Notes: generated by a model not told the origin, from the letters alone. A DNA stretch of 64,000 bases from CABZJG01 sp965659715 (GCA_965659715.1 CBFHXE010000004.1:18981-82980), one strand, 5' to 3'; positions 45,214 to 54,970 are shown, counted from the stretch's first letter. Made by a program: numbers and translations.

Positions 45214-46832
45214 GAGTAGTGGCCTCCGGCGGTGGTTACTTTTTGGTCTTGTATAATCATATCAGCTGCTTTTTCCCCAATCATTATGGCTGGTCCATTG
45301 GTGTTTCCTGACACGATCTGCGGCATGATTGAGCAATCTACAACACGCAGGCGGTCGAGCCCATGCACCCGTAAATTTTCATCCACCACTGCCATTGGGT
45401 CTTGGCCCATTTTGCAGGTGCCCGTTGGATGATAAATCGTTGTCGAGGTCTGTCTCGCCCAGTCAAGTAATCCGTCATAGTCTTCATCGGGTACATCCGG
45501 GCCGGGCCTATATTCTGTTTCAATCATATCAGACACGGGTTGGTGTCGACAAATGCGTCTGGCCACTCTGATGCCATCAACTATTGTATTTTGGTCGACC
45601 TGCTCAGAAAGATAGTTTGGATGAATAGCCGGATGATCTTTGATATTTGCTGACTTAAGCAGGATCTCACCGGTGCTTTGCGGGCGCAATTGTAAAACCG
45701 AAGCTGTAAAGGCATCAAAATTATGCATTTCGATGGTTGGATCATCTGCGCTTAGCGGCTGGATATGAAATTGAATGTCCGGACTTTCTAGTTCGGTGCG
45801 CGTTTTCAGAAAAGCGGTGCCGAGGCTGGCCGCGAGCGTCATCGGTCCCGAGCGTTTGAAGGTATATTGCATGCCGATAGAAAGGTGGTTCAGCAGCCCA
45901 CGGGTTTTTGTGTTAATGGTGGGCAGATTTACCTTGTAAACGGGGCGCGCCTGCAAATGATCTTGTAGATTTTTCCCGACCCCGCCCAAAGCATGTAAAA
46001 CCTCAATCCCGTGGTCTTTTAGCTCATCGGGAACACCAATGCCTGACAGCATAAGCAATTGTGGAGAGCCGATTGCGCCTGCGCTTAAAATGACTTCTTT
46101 GCGGGCTTTTATATGCTGCTTTTTATGACCTTGCGTGATTACGATGCCGGTTGCAGTACGGCCTTCGAAAGTGATATTTTCCACCAGCGCTCGGGTCAGA
46201 ATTTGCAAATTGTCTCGGCGGCGGATCGGTTTAAGATAAGCTTTTGCAGCACTACAGCGTAAGCCGTTTTGAGCTGTTTGTTGAAAAAAACTTACACCTT
46301 CTTGGTCACCAGAGTTGTAATCACTATTATAGGCATATCCGGCCGCCTGAGCCGCGTCGACCCAAGCGTCAACAATTGGCCATGCGCTATGTGACTGGTT
46401 GACCTCAAGCGGTCCATTTTGTCCCCGCTCGCCAGTATCGGGTCCATTCCAGTTTTCCGATTTTATAAAGTAGGGAAGAACATCATCCCAAGCCCAGCCG
46501 GAATTTCCTCTCTGCGCCCATCCATCATAATCTTGCGCTTGGCCGCGTACATAAAGCAAACCGTTGATGGAACTTGATCCACCCAAAGTTTTGCCCCGTG
46601 GCCAGTTAATGGCGCGCCCGTTGAGGCCGGGATCTTGCTCAGTACGGTACATCCAGTTCAAAGCTGGGTTTTTTATGGTGCGAAAATACCCAACAGGTAT
46701 ATGAATCCAAGGCGATACATCACGGCCGCCAGCTTCGATGACAGCCACTCGTATAGCTGGATCTGCGCTGAGCCGGTTGGCAAGCACACACCCAGAAGAG
46801 CCCGCACCGACAATCACGTAGTCAAATTCCAA
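45210..46832 (-). CDS. GMC family oxidoreductase (choline dehydrogenase-like)
   Basis: A flavoprotein of about 540 residues, oxidising an alcohol with FAD. FAD motif VIVGAGSSGCVLANRL (residues 6-21), GMC signatures RGKTLGGSSSINGLLYVRGQ and GAIGSPQLLMLSGIG, and the C-terminal active-site region STTIYHPTGTCKMG and NTNGPAIMIGEKAADMI are all present. I prefer the TTG start at 46832, which gives MEFDYVIVG and follows an AAGGGCGG sequence; a TTG at 46853 is also open. It is divergent from an IclR regulator, which probably controls it. Confidence 0.9.
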   Translation of the reverse strand: MEFDYVIVGAGSSGCVLANRLSADPAIRVAVIEAGGRDVSPWIHIPVGYFRTIKNPALNWMYRTEQDPGLNGRAINWPRGKTLGGSSSINGLLYVRGQAQDYDGWAQRGNSGWAWDDVLPYFIKSENWNGPDTGERGQNGPLEVNQSHSAWPIVDAWVDAAQAAGYAYNSDYNSGDQEGVSFFQQTAQNGLRCSAAKAYLKPIRRRDNLQILTRALVENITFEGRTATGIVITQGHKKQHIKARKEVILSAGAIGSPQLLMLSGIGVPDELKDHGIEVLHALGGVGKNLQDHLQARPVYKVNLPTINTKTRGLLNHLSIGMQYTFKRSGPMTLAASLGTAFLKTRTELESPDIQFHIQPLSADDPTIEMHNFDAFTASVLQLRPQSTGEILLKSANIKDHPAIHPNYLSEQVDQNTIVDGIRVARRICRHQPVSDMIETEYRPGPDVPDEDYDGLLDWARQTSTTIYHPTGTCKMGQDPMAVVDENLRVHGLDRLRVVDCSIMPQIVSGNTNGPAIMIGEKAADMIIQDQKVTTAGGHYS

Positions 46833-46951
46833 AAAAACCGCCCTTAGATGCAAAAAATGAGACTTTTTGTCCCAATTAATTAATAAAGCATTGTTTTTTG
46901 ATTCTTTTCAAGAGATATTTTAAAAAATGTGTCGTTTTAGGAGTTGGAAAG

Positions 46952-47716
46952 ATGTCGTCTTCAGAACGAATGCCTACCAACATTAGGCCATTGCTGATCT
47001 TAGAGGCCTTGGGTGTATCTTCATCGCCAATGACCCCAACAGAGATCGGCCGCGCGATTGGATTGCCAAAACAAACCGTACATCGGGTGTGCGCGACCTT
47101 AGTGGATCAAGGATTTTTGATCTATGAGGACAGTGGTAAAAGACTGCGCGCGGCACGGCGCAGCCGCACCATCGGAGCAGGATTGATGTATTCATCGCAT
47201 TTGCATGTGATCCGTAGACGAATTTTAGAGAATGTAGCCCGTCAGGTTGGTGAAACTGTGAATTTTGCGGTGCCTGAAGTATCGGGGATGAGCTATCTTG
47301 ACCGGGTTGAGACCGACTGGGCCTTTCGAGTTCAATTGCCAATCGGGACAAATGTGCCATTTCATTGCACTGCCAGTGGCAAAACCTATCTGGCCTCGCT
47401 CTCTGCAAATGATCGGGCTAAATTAATTCCAATGCTAACCCTAGAAGCTCATACATCCAATACATTTACCTCGCCATCGGCGCTTTTGCAGGAATTGGAT
47501 AGTATTTCTAAACAAGGTTATGCGCTAGATAACGAAGAGTTTCTGGATGATATGTTGGCGATTGCTGTGCCTGTTCGTGAACCCAGCGGTCGGTTTGTTG
47601 CCGCAATTGCATTTCATGGGCCATCAATCCGGCTCGACCGTGAAAAGCTGGTGGCTTCCAAACCCGTCTTGCTTGAAGCTGCACGACAATTGCAAGCAGT
47701 GTTGTTTAAAGACTAA
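46952..47716 (+). CDS. IclR family transcriptional regulator
   Basis: A 254-residue regulator with a winged helix-turn-helix (PMTPTEIGRAIGLPKQTVHRVCATLVDQGFL) and an effector-binding domain (VPFHCTASGKTYLASL, GYALDNEEFLDDMLAIAVPV). The ATG at 46952 has AGGAG at a good distance; an upstream in-frame start at 46898 was rejected. It stands divergent from the GMC-TerC-TRAP genes and upstream of the opp operon, so it may control either. The 119-base divergent space is AT-rich with repeated T6-A6 runs. Confidence 0.92.
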   Translation: MSSSERMPTNIRPLLILEALGVSSSPMTPTEIGRAIGLPKQTVHRVCATLVDQGFLIYEDSGKRLRAARRSRTIGAGLMYSSHLHVIRRRILENVARQVGETVNFAVPEVSGMSYLDRVETDWAFRVQLPIGTNVPFHCTASGKTYLASLSANDRAKLIPMLTLEAHTSNTFTSPSALLQELDSISKQGYALDNEEFLDDMLAIAVPVREPSGRFVAAIAFHGPSIRLDREKLVASKPVLLEAARQLQAVLFKD

Positions 47717-47753
47717 CATCTATTCGCCCAAGAACACTTAGCCTGCGCTATTC

Positions 47754-48029
47754 ATGTCAAACCGCTCCTGGTCGGATAGATTTGGGAAGTTCAATTGGGG
47801 CGCGTTTGTCAATAAGACCAAAAATATGAAAGGCGCCGATTTTATTTGGGCACAATTATTTCCCAATCTACAAGAAAAGTTGAACAATGTTTTTCACATT
47901 GCAAAGAAATCCCGCCTTTCGTTGCGAAATGAAGCCTATGCAACTGCCCACGTGCGTGATTTACTCCCACAATCTAACCTCTGGTACGAAGTGATTCATT
48001 CCTTTGTATCAAACATGGAAACTAAATAG
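47754..48029 (+). CDS. Possible small protein of 91 residues, doubtful
   Basis: An open frame starting at an ATG (MSNRSWSDRFGKFNWG) in the 337-base space between the IclR gene and oppA. I recognise no family; composition is unremarkable with several Trp and Asn. There is no clear ribosome binding site. It may be a chance frame in the oppA upstream region, in which I see no other feature than the AGGGAGAG site before oppA. Confidence 0.22.
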   Translation: MSNRSWSDRFGKFNWGAFVNKTKNMKGADFIWAQLFPNLQEKLNNVFHIAKKSRLSLRNEAYATAHVRDLLPQSNLWYEVIHSFVSNMETK

Positions 48030-48053
48030 TTAATCATCATAAGGGAGAGATTA

Positions 48054-49679
48054 ATGAAACATTGTATGAAAGCCATATTTCTGGCAACGGCTGTGGGTTG
48101 GGCCAGTGGTCCTCTTTTAGCCGCCGGGACCCATCCAACAACGGGCGAGGCCTTGGCGGATGACCAAACATTTACCTATGTCACCATTGACGAGCACACC
48201 TCGGTTGATCCGCAAATCGTGGAAGACGTGGGCGGCGCTGCGATTGTTCGCGACCTCTTTGAAGGTCTCTACAATCAAGATGCCGATGGCAATCTGGTGC
48301 CGGGCGTCGCCCTTAACCATACTACAAATGCTGACAAAACTGTCTACACATTCACCCTTCGCAACAACGCAAAGTGGTCAGACGGGAAAACCGTCACTGC
48401 GGGTGATTTTGAATATGCATGGAAACGCCTGGCAGATCCTGAAACCGCATCACCATATCAGTGGTTTATGGAAGTGATGAACATCAAAAACGCCGGTGGT
48501 GTGATGTCTGGCGAAATGCCGGTCTCGGAATTGGGCGTTAAAGCGCTAAACGATACAACGCTGGAAGTAACGCTGGCGGGCAGTATGTCCTATTTCCCAT
48601 TGACCACAACTCATGGATCAACTTTCCCATCGCCGCAATGGGCCATCGAAGCCCATGGTACTGACTGGGTAAAGCCGGAAAATATAATCTCGAACGGCGC
48701 CTATGTGCTAACCAAGCATGTTCCAAATGAAACATTGGTGCGCGAACGTAATCCAATGTATTGGAACGATGCCGAAACGGTCATGGAAAAAGTCGTGATC
48801 AAAATCGTCAATGACGAAAACGTGGCTCTGACACGCTATCTTGCCGGTGAATTTGATAAAACTGGCGTTCCAACAGGCCAGTTCTTGAAAATGCAAAAGC
48901 AGTATCCTGACGAAGTTTATTCAAACCCCAAACTCTGCACTTATTACTATAGCCTGAACATGGGCGAAAATGGTCCAGAAGCGTTGAAAGACAAGCGGGT
49001 AAGACAGGCGCTGTCTTATGCAATCGACCGGGATATCATCGTTGAAAACATTCTGCAGGCGGGTCAGTTCCCGGCCTATACCTTTACGCCGGGTGCAACA
49101 GCGGGCTTTACCGTGCCAGAAGTGGCTGCTGCCACAATGTCCCAAGCCGAGCGCGATGCCAAAGCGGCTGAATTGCTTTCTGCGGCAGGCTACGGCATGG
49201 ACAATCCGCTGTCGATTGAAATCCTCTATAATACCTCTGAGGGTCACAAAAAGATCGCGATCGCCATCAGCCAGATGTGGAAGCAAAAGCTGGGTGTGGA
49301 AGCAACCATGCAAAACCAGGAATGGAAAACCTTTCTGACCACAAAAGGTGAAGGAAACTATGAGGTTGGTCGCGCTGGCTGGTGCGGCGATTATAACGAA
49401 GCCTCAACCTTCCTGGATCTGGTCAATACAAATTCTGGCTATAACGATTCCAAATTCTCAAACGCCGAGGTTGATCAATTGCTGGCGGATTCCAAAACGT
49501 CAGACAATCCGCAGCCAAACTATACGAGAATTGAGGAAATTGTTGCTGATGAAGTTCCATTGATCTCGATCTATCACTACACAAGCGCAACTTTCTTGAA
49601 ACCATCCATCAAAGGATGGCCACATGAAAACGTTGAAGGCAACTGGTATTCTAGAAACCTGTATAAGGTTGCTGAATAA
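48054..49679 (+). CDS. oppA: Oligopeptide ABC transporter substrate-binding protein
   Basis: A 541-residue periplasmic binding protein of the SBP_bac_5 family. A signal peptide covers about residues 1-24 (ends LLAAG). The domain motifs DPQIVEDVGGAAIVRDLFEGL and KWSDGKTVTAGDFEYAWKRL, and RQALSYAIDRDIIV, match OppA. It binds peptides and hands them to OppBC. A strong AGGGAGAG lies before the ATG and a terminator-like hairpin follows the stop, allowing higher expression than the rest of the operon. Confidence 0.93.
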   Translation: MKHCMKAIFLATAVGWASGPLLAAGTHPTTGEALADDQTFTYVTIDEHTSVDPQIVEDVGGAAIVRDLFEGLYNQDADGNLVPGVALNHTTNADKTVYTFTLRNNAKWSDGKTVTAGDFEYAWKRLADPETASPYQWFMEVMNIKNAGGVMSGEMPVSELGVKALNDTTLEVTLAGSMSYFPLTTTHGSTFPSPQWAIEAHGTDWVKPENIISNGAYVLTKHVPNETLVRERNPMYWNDAETVMEKVVIKIVNDENVALTRYLAGEFDKTGVPTGQFLKMQKQYPDEVYSNPKLCTYYYSLNMGENGPEALKDKRVRQALSYAIDRDIIVENILQAGQFPAYTFTPGATAGFTVPEVAAATMSQAERDAKAAELLSAAGYGMDNPLSIEILYNTSEGHKKIAIAISQMWKQKLGVEATMQNQEWKTFLTTKGEGNYEVGRAGWCGDYNEASTFLDLVNTNSGYNDSKFSNAEVDQLLADSKTSDNPQPNYTRIEEIVADEVPLISIYHYTSATFLKPSIKGWPHENVEGNWYSRNLYKVAE

Positions 49680-49692
49680 TCAATTGACAAAA

Positions 49693-49726
49693 ATGGGCAC
49701 CGATATATTTCGGTGCCCATCCTTTT
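49693..49726 (+). terminator. Strong hairpin with T-tract between oppA and oppB
   Basis: ATGGGCACCGA (49693-49703) pairs with TCGGTGCCCAT (49710-49720), followed by CC and six Ts (49723-49728). It is a textbook intrinsic terminator within an operon. Partial read-through would give much OppA and less permease. Confidence 0.85.
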
Positions 49727-49763
49727 TTCGCAAGGCAAATTCTGTCTTATTTGGAACATACCT

Positions 49764-50687
49764 ATGCTCAACCTGATTGCGCGCCGTGTGGCGATTGCTA
49801 TTCCCACGTTACTTATTATTTTGGTGATTTCATTTTTGCTAATGCATGCAGCACCCGGAGGGCCATTTACCTCGGAAAAGCCGCTGCCACCGCAAGTTCT
49901 GGCCAATATCGAGGCAAAATACGGCCTTGATCAGCCGATTTACAAACAAATGTTCAATTACACCGTCGGTATACTGACGGAATTCGATTTCGGCCCATCT
50001 TTTAAATACAAAGATCGCACGGTGAATGAGATTATCGCGCAGGGATTTCCAGTGACAATGACCTATGGCTTTTGGTCTTTTATCGTTGCGGTCACCTTTG
50101 GTATTCCGCTTGGCTTGATTGCCGCATTGCGGCAAAATACCAGAACCGACTATTTCGCGGTGAGTTTTTCCATCACCGCCAGCGTGCTGCCAAATTTCGT
50201 CATGGCGCCGCTATTGATATTGGTATTTACCTTATGGCTTGGTCTTTTGCCGGGCGGCGGCTGGAACGACGGCAGTTGGCAAAACCTTGTGCTGCCAGTG
50301 ATTGCCCTGTCCACATCTTATACAGCCGAGCTAACGCGCCTAACGCGGGCCTCATTGCTTGAAGTGTTGCGGTCAAATTACATCCGGACAGCGCGGGCCA
50401 AGGGCCTGCCAGAGCGGACGGTGATTTTGCGCCATGCGCTTAAGCCGGCAATGCTGCCGGTGATCACTTATCTGGGACCAATGTTTGTTGGTCTGATTAC
50501 CGGCTCTTTCATCATCGATTCCATATTCTCAACCGGCGGCATGGGCTATTTCTTTGTCAATTCGGCCTTGAACCGGGATTACTCAGTCATGCTTGGTATC
50601 ACCTTGCTTGCGGGTGGATTGGTGGTTCTGTTCAACCTTATCGTTGATTTGGCCTATGGCTGGCTCGATCCACAAATTAGGTATTAA
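49764..50687 (+). CDS. oppB: Oligopeptide ABC transporter permease OppB
   Basis: A 307-residue inner-membrane permease with the binding-protein-dependent transport domain and the EAA-like loop TARAKGLPERTVILRHALKPAMLPV. The N-terminus is MLNLIARRVAIAIPTLLIILVISF as in DppB/OppB. The ATG at 49764 was chosen; a GTG at 49713 is in frame but lies in the terminator hairpin. Six membrane segments are predicted. It pairs with OppC, four bases downstream. Confidence 0.93.
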   Translation: MLNLIARRVAIAIPTLLIILVISFLLMHAAPGGPFTSEKPLPPQVLANIEAKYGLDQPIYKQMFNYTVGILTEFDFGPSFKYKDRTVNEIIAQGFPVTMTYGFWSFIVAVTFGIPLGLIAALRQNTRTDYFAVSFSITASVLPNFVMAPLLILVFTLWLGLLPGGGWNDGSWQNLVLPVIALSTSYTAELTRLTRASLLEVLRSNYIRTARAKGLPERTVILRHALKPAMLPVITYLGPMFVGLITGSFIIDSIFSTGGMGYFFVNSALNRDYSVMLGITLLAGGLVVLFNLIVDLAYGWLDPQIRY

Positions 50688-50691
50688 GCTG

Positions 50692-51627
50692 ATGATAGAT
50701 TTGAAAGCCAAGAAAAATATCAATTTTGATGATTTCGAATTGGCCACTGGCGATGAAATGAAAGGTCGGTCACTTTGGGTTGATGCCCGCGTCCGCTATG
50801 CCAAAAATAAAATGGCAACGATCTGTTTATTTACATTAATTCTGATCTGTATTTTTTCTATCTTCGGCAATTATTTTGCTGCTTACAGCATTGAAGAAAT
50901 TGACTGGGCTGTGTTGGGGATGACCTATGAAAAAGGCTACCCCAGTTTGGAAACAGGGCATTATTTTGGCACGGATGAAATGGGACGTGACCTTTATGCC
51001 CGTGTGGTGCAAGGCAGCCGAATTTCACTTGCCGTTGGTTTTATCGGCGCCATTATTAGCACCTTTGTTGGAACAATATATGGTGCGATATCAGGCTATA
51101 TAGGAGGCCGCGTAGACGGCTTGATGATGCGGATTGTCGATATTTTGATCGCCATTCCCTTTATGTTTGTTCTAATCCTTTTCTTGGTTGTGTTTGGGCG
51201 CTCAATCCTGATGATCTTTGTGGGTATCGCGCTCTTCAGCTGGCTTGGCATGGCGCGGGTCGCGCGCGGCCAAACCATGACGCTTAAAAACAAAGAGTTT
51301 ATTGAAGCCGCACGGGCCACAGGGGTATCGCAGTTGACAATAGTCATTCGCCACATCGTGCCAAATTTACTTGGTATTGTGATTGTCTACGGCTCGTTGA
51401 TGATCCCGTCATTTATCATGGCAGAAAGCTTTATTTCCTTTCTCGGTCTGGGTGTGCAAGAGCCCAATACAAGTTGGGGCGCGCTGATTTCCGAAGGGGC
51501 AGGGACCATGACTTATGGTACCATTTGGCAGCTTGCCTTTCCGTTGTTTTTCTTCACCGTCACGATGTTTTGTTTTTATTTTATTGGCGATGGTCTGCGC
51601 GATGCGTTTGACCCCAAAGATCGGTAG
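50692..51627 (+). CDS. oppC: Oligopeptide ABC transporter permease OppC
   Basis: A 311-residue permease with the N-terminal hydrophilic stretch typical of OppC (VDARVRYAKNKMATICLF) and the loop EAARATGVSQLTIVIRHIVPNLLGIV. The DEMGRDLYARVVQGSRISLAVGF segment is the OppC/DppC signature. The frame is open upstream into oppB, but the ATG at 50692 is the likely start. It ends in a genuine TAG. Confidence 0.93.
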   Translation: MIDLKAKKNINFDDFELATGDEMKGRSLWVDARVRYAKNKMATICLFTLILICIFSIFGNYFAAYSIEEIDWAVLGMTYEKGYPSLETGHYFGTDEMGRDLYARVVQGSRISLAVGFIGAIISTFVGTIYGAISGYIGGRVDGLMMRIVDILIAIPFMFVLILFLVVFGRSILMIFVGIALFSWLGMARVARGQTMTLKNKEFIEAARATGVSQLTIVIRHIVPNLLGIVIVYGSLMIPSFIMAESFISFLGLGVQEPNTSWGALISEGAGTMTYGTIWQLAFPLFFFTVTMFCFYFIGDGLRDAFDPKDR

Positions 51628-51635
51628 GGGTCGCT

Positions 51636-52601
51636 ATGGCGTTACTCAAAGTGGAAAATCTGTCGGTTGAATTTCAAACCAATGATGGCGCTGTGCAGGC
51701 GGTGAAAGATCTAAGCTTCGAGCTTGAAAAAGGCGGGTCTTTGGCAATTGTCGGGGAAAGTGGGTCTGGAAAATCGCAAACCGCTTTTTCAATCATGGGG
51801 CTGCTGGCCGATAATGGGCGCAGCAGTGGCCGGGTTATGATCGAAGGACAAGACATCCTTAACCTGCCAACCTCTGAACTCAACACATATCGCGCTGAAA
51901 AAATGGCAATGATTTTTCAGGATCCGATGACCTCGCTTAACCCGTATTTGCGGGTCTCTGAGCAGATGGTCGAAGTTTTGGTGCATCATCGTGGGATGAG
52001 CAAACGTGAGGCCATGGCGCGGGCCATCACAATGCTGGATGCGGTGCGCATACCCGAGGCTAAAAACCGTGTTCATATGTACCCGCATGAATTTTCCGGC
52101 GGGATGCGGCAGCGGGTGATGATTGCCATGGCGCTCTTGTGTGAGCCAGAGTTGCTCATCGCTGATGAGCCGACAACTGCTTTGGATGTGACCGTGCAAG
52201 ACCAAATCATGTCCTTGCTAAGTGATTTGCAAAAAGAGTTCCAAATGTCTTTGGTTCTGATCACCCATGATCTGGGCGTCGTTGCCCAGAGCTGTGAAAA
52301 GGTTCTGGTGCTCTACGGGGGGCAAATGATGGAATATGATGACATCAAGCCATTGTTTGCCAGTCCGAGCCACCCCTATACCAAGGCGCTATTGTCAGCG
52401 ATACCTCGTTTGGATCAAGGAAATGAAGCATTGAATGCCATTCCCGGAAATCCACCCAATATGATGAACATGCCCAAAGGCTGCCCGTTTTCGCCCCGTT
52501 GCGAATATGTTGCAGAACATTGCAGAACCGAGCGCGCGATGGTTGTGCCCAGCGGCAGCGGTTTGCGCGCTTGCCACAAACCCAAGGAGGAATTGGTATG
52601 A
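51636..52601 (+). CDS. oppD: Oligopeptide ABC transporter ATPase OppD
   Basis: A 321-residue ATPase with Walker A GESGSGKS (residues 40-47), signature FSGGMRQRV, Walker B LLIADEPTTALD, and the C-terminal oligopeptide extension with cysteines MPKGCPFSPRCEYVAEHC (possible Fe-S site as known in this family). The stop overlaps the oppF start by four bases. Confidence 0.94.
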   Translation: MALLKVENLSVEFQTNDGAVQAVKDLSFELEKGGSLAIVGESGSGKSQTAFSIMGLLADNGRSSGRVMIEGQDILNLPTSELNTYRAEKMAMIFQDPMTSLNPYLRVSEQMVEVLVHHRGMSKREAMARAITMLDAVRIPEAKNRVHMYPHEFSGGMRQRVMIAMALLCEPELLIADEPTTALDVTVQDQIMSLLSDLQKEFQMSLVLITHDLGVVAQSCEKVLVLYGGQMMEYDDIKPLFASPSHPYTKALLSAIPRLDQGNEALNAIPGNPPNMMNMPKGCPFSPRCEYVAEHCRTERAMVVPSGSGLRACHKPKEELV

Positions 52602-53602
52602 CGACGCGTGAGCCAATTCTATCCGTGCGTGATCTTTCGGTGGTGTTTGAGGTCGCTCGCCGCGGTGCCATGCCATGGACGCCAAAGGATAAACTGAAAG
52701 CGGTGGATAATATCAGCTTTGATCTTTATCCCGGTCAGACCCTTGGGGTGGTCGGGGAAAGCGGCTGCGGCAAATCCACTTTAGCGCGCGCGATCATTTG
52801 CATGCTGCCGGCTGAAGCGGGCCAAGTGCTTTGGCTGGGGCAAGATTTACTCACCACAAGCGATGCTGCGATGAAAGAAAAGCGCCGCGATCTACAGATG
52901 ATTTTCCAAGATCCTCTGGCCTCGCTTGACCCGCGAATGACAATTGGCGAAATTGTTGCCGAGCCGCTGAAAACCCACTTTCCGCGCATGAGCAAAGCCG
53001 AGCGTGGCACAAAAGTCCGGCAGGTGCTGGAAAAAGTTGGAATTCTGCCCAATTTGATCAACCGCTATCCGCATGAATTTTCCGGTGGTCAATGCCAGCG
53101 GATCGGGATCGCAAGGGCGTTGATCATCAACCCAAAACTGATCATTTGTGATGAGCCGGTCTCGGCGCTGGATGTGTCCATTCAGGCGCAGGTGATCAAC
53201 CTGTTGATGGAGCTACAAAGCGAGCTTGGTCTGTCGCTGGTTTTTATTGCCCATGATCTCAGCGTGGTAAAGCATATCTCAGATCGGGTTATGGTTTTGT
53301 ACCATGGAAATATGGTGGAATATGGCGATAGTGATGATTTTTATAACCGCCCTTTGCACCCTTATGCTCAGGCATTGATCGCATCGGTTCCTGTGCCGGA
53401 TCCAACGGTGCCCAAACGGCCACAGGATGCGTTGATTGCAGGGGATTTGCCATCGCCGATTAATCCCCCCTCGGGCTGTGTATTTCGCACCCGATGCCGC
53501 CATGCAACAGATATTTGCGCAGAGCAAAAACCGATCCCAGATACAGCAAATAAAGATCATTTGGTCGCCTGTCATCATTGGCAGCAGATCAATGCTGGAT
53601 AA
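52598..53602 (+). CDS. oppF: Oligopeptide ABC transporter ATPase OppF
   Basis: A 334-residue ATPase, partner of OppD, with Walker A GESGCGKST, signature FSGGQCQRIGIARAL, Walker B LIICDEPVSALD and the C-terminal cysteine extension PPSGCVFRTRCRHATDIC. AAGGAGGAAT lies before the ATG. The 3' end overlaps the next gene by 11 bases. Confidence 0.94.
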   Translation: MTTREPILSVRDLSVVFEVARRGAMPWTPKDKLKAVDNISFDLYPGQTLGVVGESGCGKSTLARAIICMLPAEAGQVLWLGQDLLTTSDAAMKEKRRDLQMIFQDPLASLDPRMTIGEIVAEPLKTHFPRMSKAERGTKVRQVLEKVGILPNLINRYPHEFSGGQCQRIGIARALIINPKLIICDEPVSALDVSIQAQVINLLMELQSELGLSLVFIAHDLSVVKHISDRVMVLYHGNMVEYGDSDDFYNRPLHPYAQALIASVPVPDPTVPKRPQDALIAGDLPSPINPPSGCVFRTRCRHATDICAEQKPIPDTANKDHLVACHHWQQINAG

Positions 53603-54404
53603 GCTAACGCTTGGTTTGCGCACCGACCTTATGATGCTGAAGCCCTTTGGCAGGCTAACGCCGCACTTTGACTGTTTGCAATTTGTATCGCCGGCAATGC
53701 CGGATTACTTTTTCGGCAATTGTCTGATTTTTCCAAAGCCCCCAGTGGCGGATGATTTCCCGCGTTGGACATCGCGGTTTGAAACCTTGTTTGCAGATAT
53801 GTCAGGCATTCGGCATCAGACATTACTATGGCCTAGTCACGCCTTTGATCCATCAGGTATTTTGCCTTTTACCAAAGCCGGCTTTGAACTTGACGCAACA
53901 GCCGTCATGGCCAGTGCGCATCCTAAAGCGCACCGACCTTTAGAGGCAGGGATTGCGCTGCGAAAAGTGACCTCTGATGCAGACTGGCAAGCCGCGTCTC
54001 ATCTTCAGATTTCGGTTGGTTTAGAGGATATGGAATACGCTGGCTACAGTGATTTTGAACGCCGCAGGATGGTGGTTTTGCGGCGCTGGGCCGAAGCTGG
54101 TAATGGCGGTTGGTTCGGGGCTTTTGAAGGCTCTAAATTGATTGGCTCACTTGGGCTGTATGTGGAAAAAGGGATTGCTCGGTATCAGGCGGTTGGCACC
54201 CATAAAGAATATCGCGGGCGCGGCATCGCGGGTGCCTTACTCGCGTTTGCAGCACACTCGATAGCAGAGCAGCGTAAAGTTGATCAGTTTGTGATTATTG
54301 CCGATCAGGACAGCACTGCGCAACGGCTTTATCTAAAGAGCGGGTTTGAATTTCATTCCGCCGAGCATTCGCTCATGCGCGCGCCCCAATCCGCACCTGA
54401 TTGA
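53592..54404 (+). CDS. GNAT family N-acetyltransferase
   Basis: A 270-residue protein with a C-terminal GNAT domain. The acetyl-CoA loop THKEYRGRGIAGALLAFAAH (about residues 213-232) and a terminal QDSTAQRLYLKSGFEF give the fold. The N-terminal half has no clear family. The start is the ATG at 53592, overlapping oppF, so the gene is part of the opp operon. It may acetylate an imported peptide or amine; this is inference from position only. Confidence 0.85.
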   Translation: MLDKLTLGLRTDLMMLKPFGRLTPHFDCLQFVSPAMPDYFFGNCLIFPKPPVADDFPRWTSRFETLFADMSGIRHQTLLWPSHAFDPSGILPFTKAGFELDATAVMASAHPKAHRPLEAGIALRKVTSDADWQAASHLQISVGLEDMEYAGYSDFERRRMVVLRRWAEAGNGGWFGAFEGSKLIGSLGLYVEKGIARYQAVGTHKEYRGRGIAGALLAFAAHSIAEQRKVDQFVIIADQDSTAQRLYLKSGFEFHSAEHSLMRAPQSAPD

Positions 54405-54424
54405 ACGCAGCAAAAATAAACAGC

Positions 54425-54970
54425 TCAGTGAGGTGTTTCGCTTAGACGGCGCAGTTCGGTCATTAACCCCTTGATCGACGTGAGATAGCGCTCGTTTTTG
54501 AGCTGTCCATTTTCGTCAAATTCCTTTGAGGCATTGGCCACAGCAATTATTGGAGATGTGATCAATTGTGGGCCAAATGGCGTGAGACAGTGGCGCAGCA
54601 TGTATTGGGCGGTTTCACCGCCGGTGCGCCCATCTGCGGCACTCATCGCGGCCACGGGCTTGCCCTTCCACGCACCGCCAGGCACGCGGCTTATCCAATC
54701 CAGTGCATTTTTAAGCACACCTGAAATACCCTTATTGTATTCTGGGCCAACAACGATAACGCCATCGGCGCCTTTTATTGCATCCACAAGCCGTTGCACC
54801 ACATCCGGAATGCCCTCACGGTCCTCAAGATCGCCATCATAAAGCGGCAGGTTCAAGAGGATTTCCTCGTAAGAGCATGTCCCGAATGCTGCGACAGCTT
54901 GGTTGAGCAATTGACGGTTGTGGGATTCTTTCCTTAAAGATCCGCAAAGGCCAATAATTTTTGGGGGCAT
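54425..54970 (-). CDS. NADPH-dependent FMN reductase
   Basis: A 181-residue flavodoxin-fold protein: the phosphate-binding LCGSLRKESHNRQLL at residue 7 and VVGPEYNKGISGVLKNALDW with the flavin ring contacts. It is like chromate/azo reductases of the SsuE/YieF group. The ATG at 54970 has GAGGAG before it; another in-frame start ten codons upstream was rejected. It converges with the GNAT gene. Confidence 0.9.
   Translation of the reverse strand: MPPKIIGLCGSLRKESHNRQLLNQAVAAFGTCSYEEILLNLPLYDGDLEDREGIPDVVQRLVDAIKGADGVIVVGPEYNKGISGVLKNALDWISRVPGGAWKGKPVAAMSAADGRTGGETAQYMLRHCLTPFGPQLITSPIIAVANASKEFDENGQLKNERYLTSIKGLMTELRRLSETPH

Noticed and set aside
49713..49763. Earlier start for oppB
   Set aside because: It would begin inside the terminator hairpin and adds residues not seen in OppB proteins.
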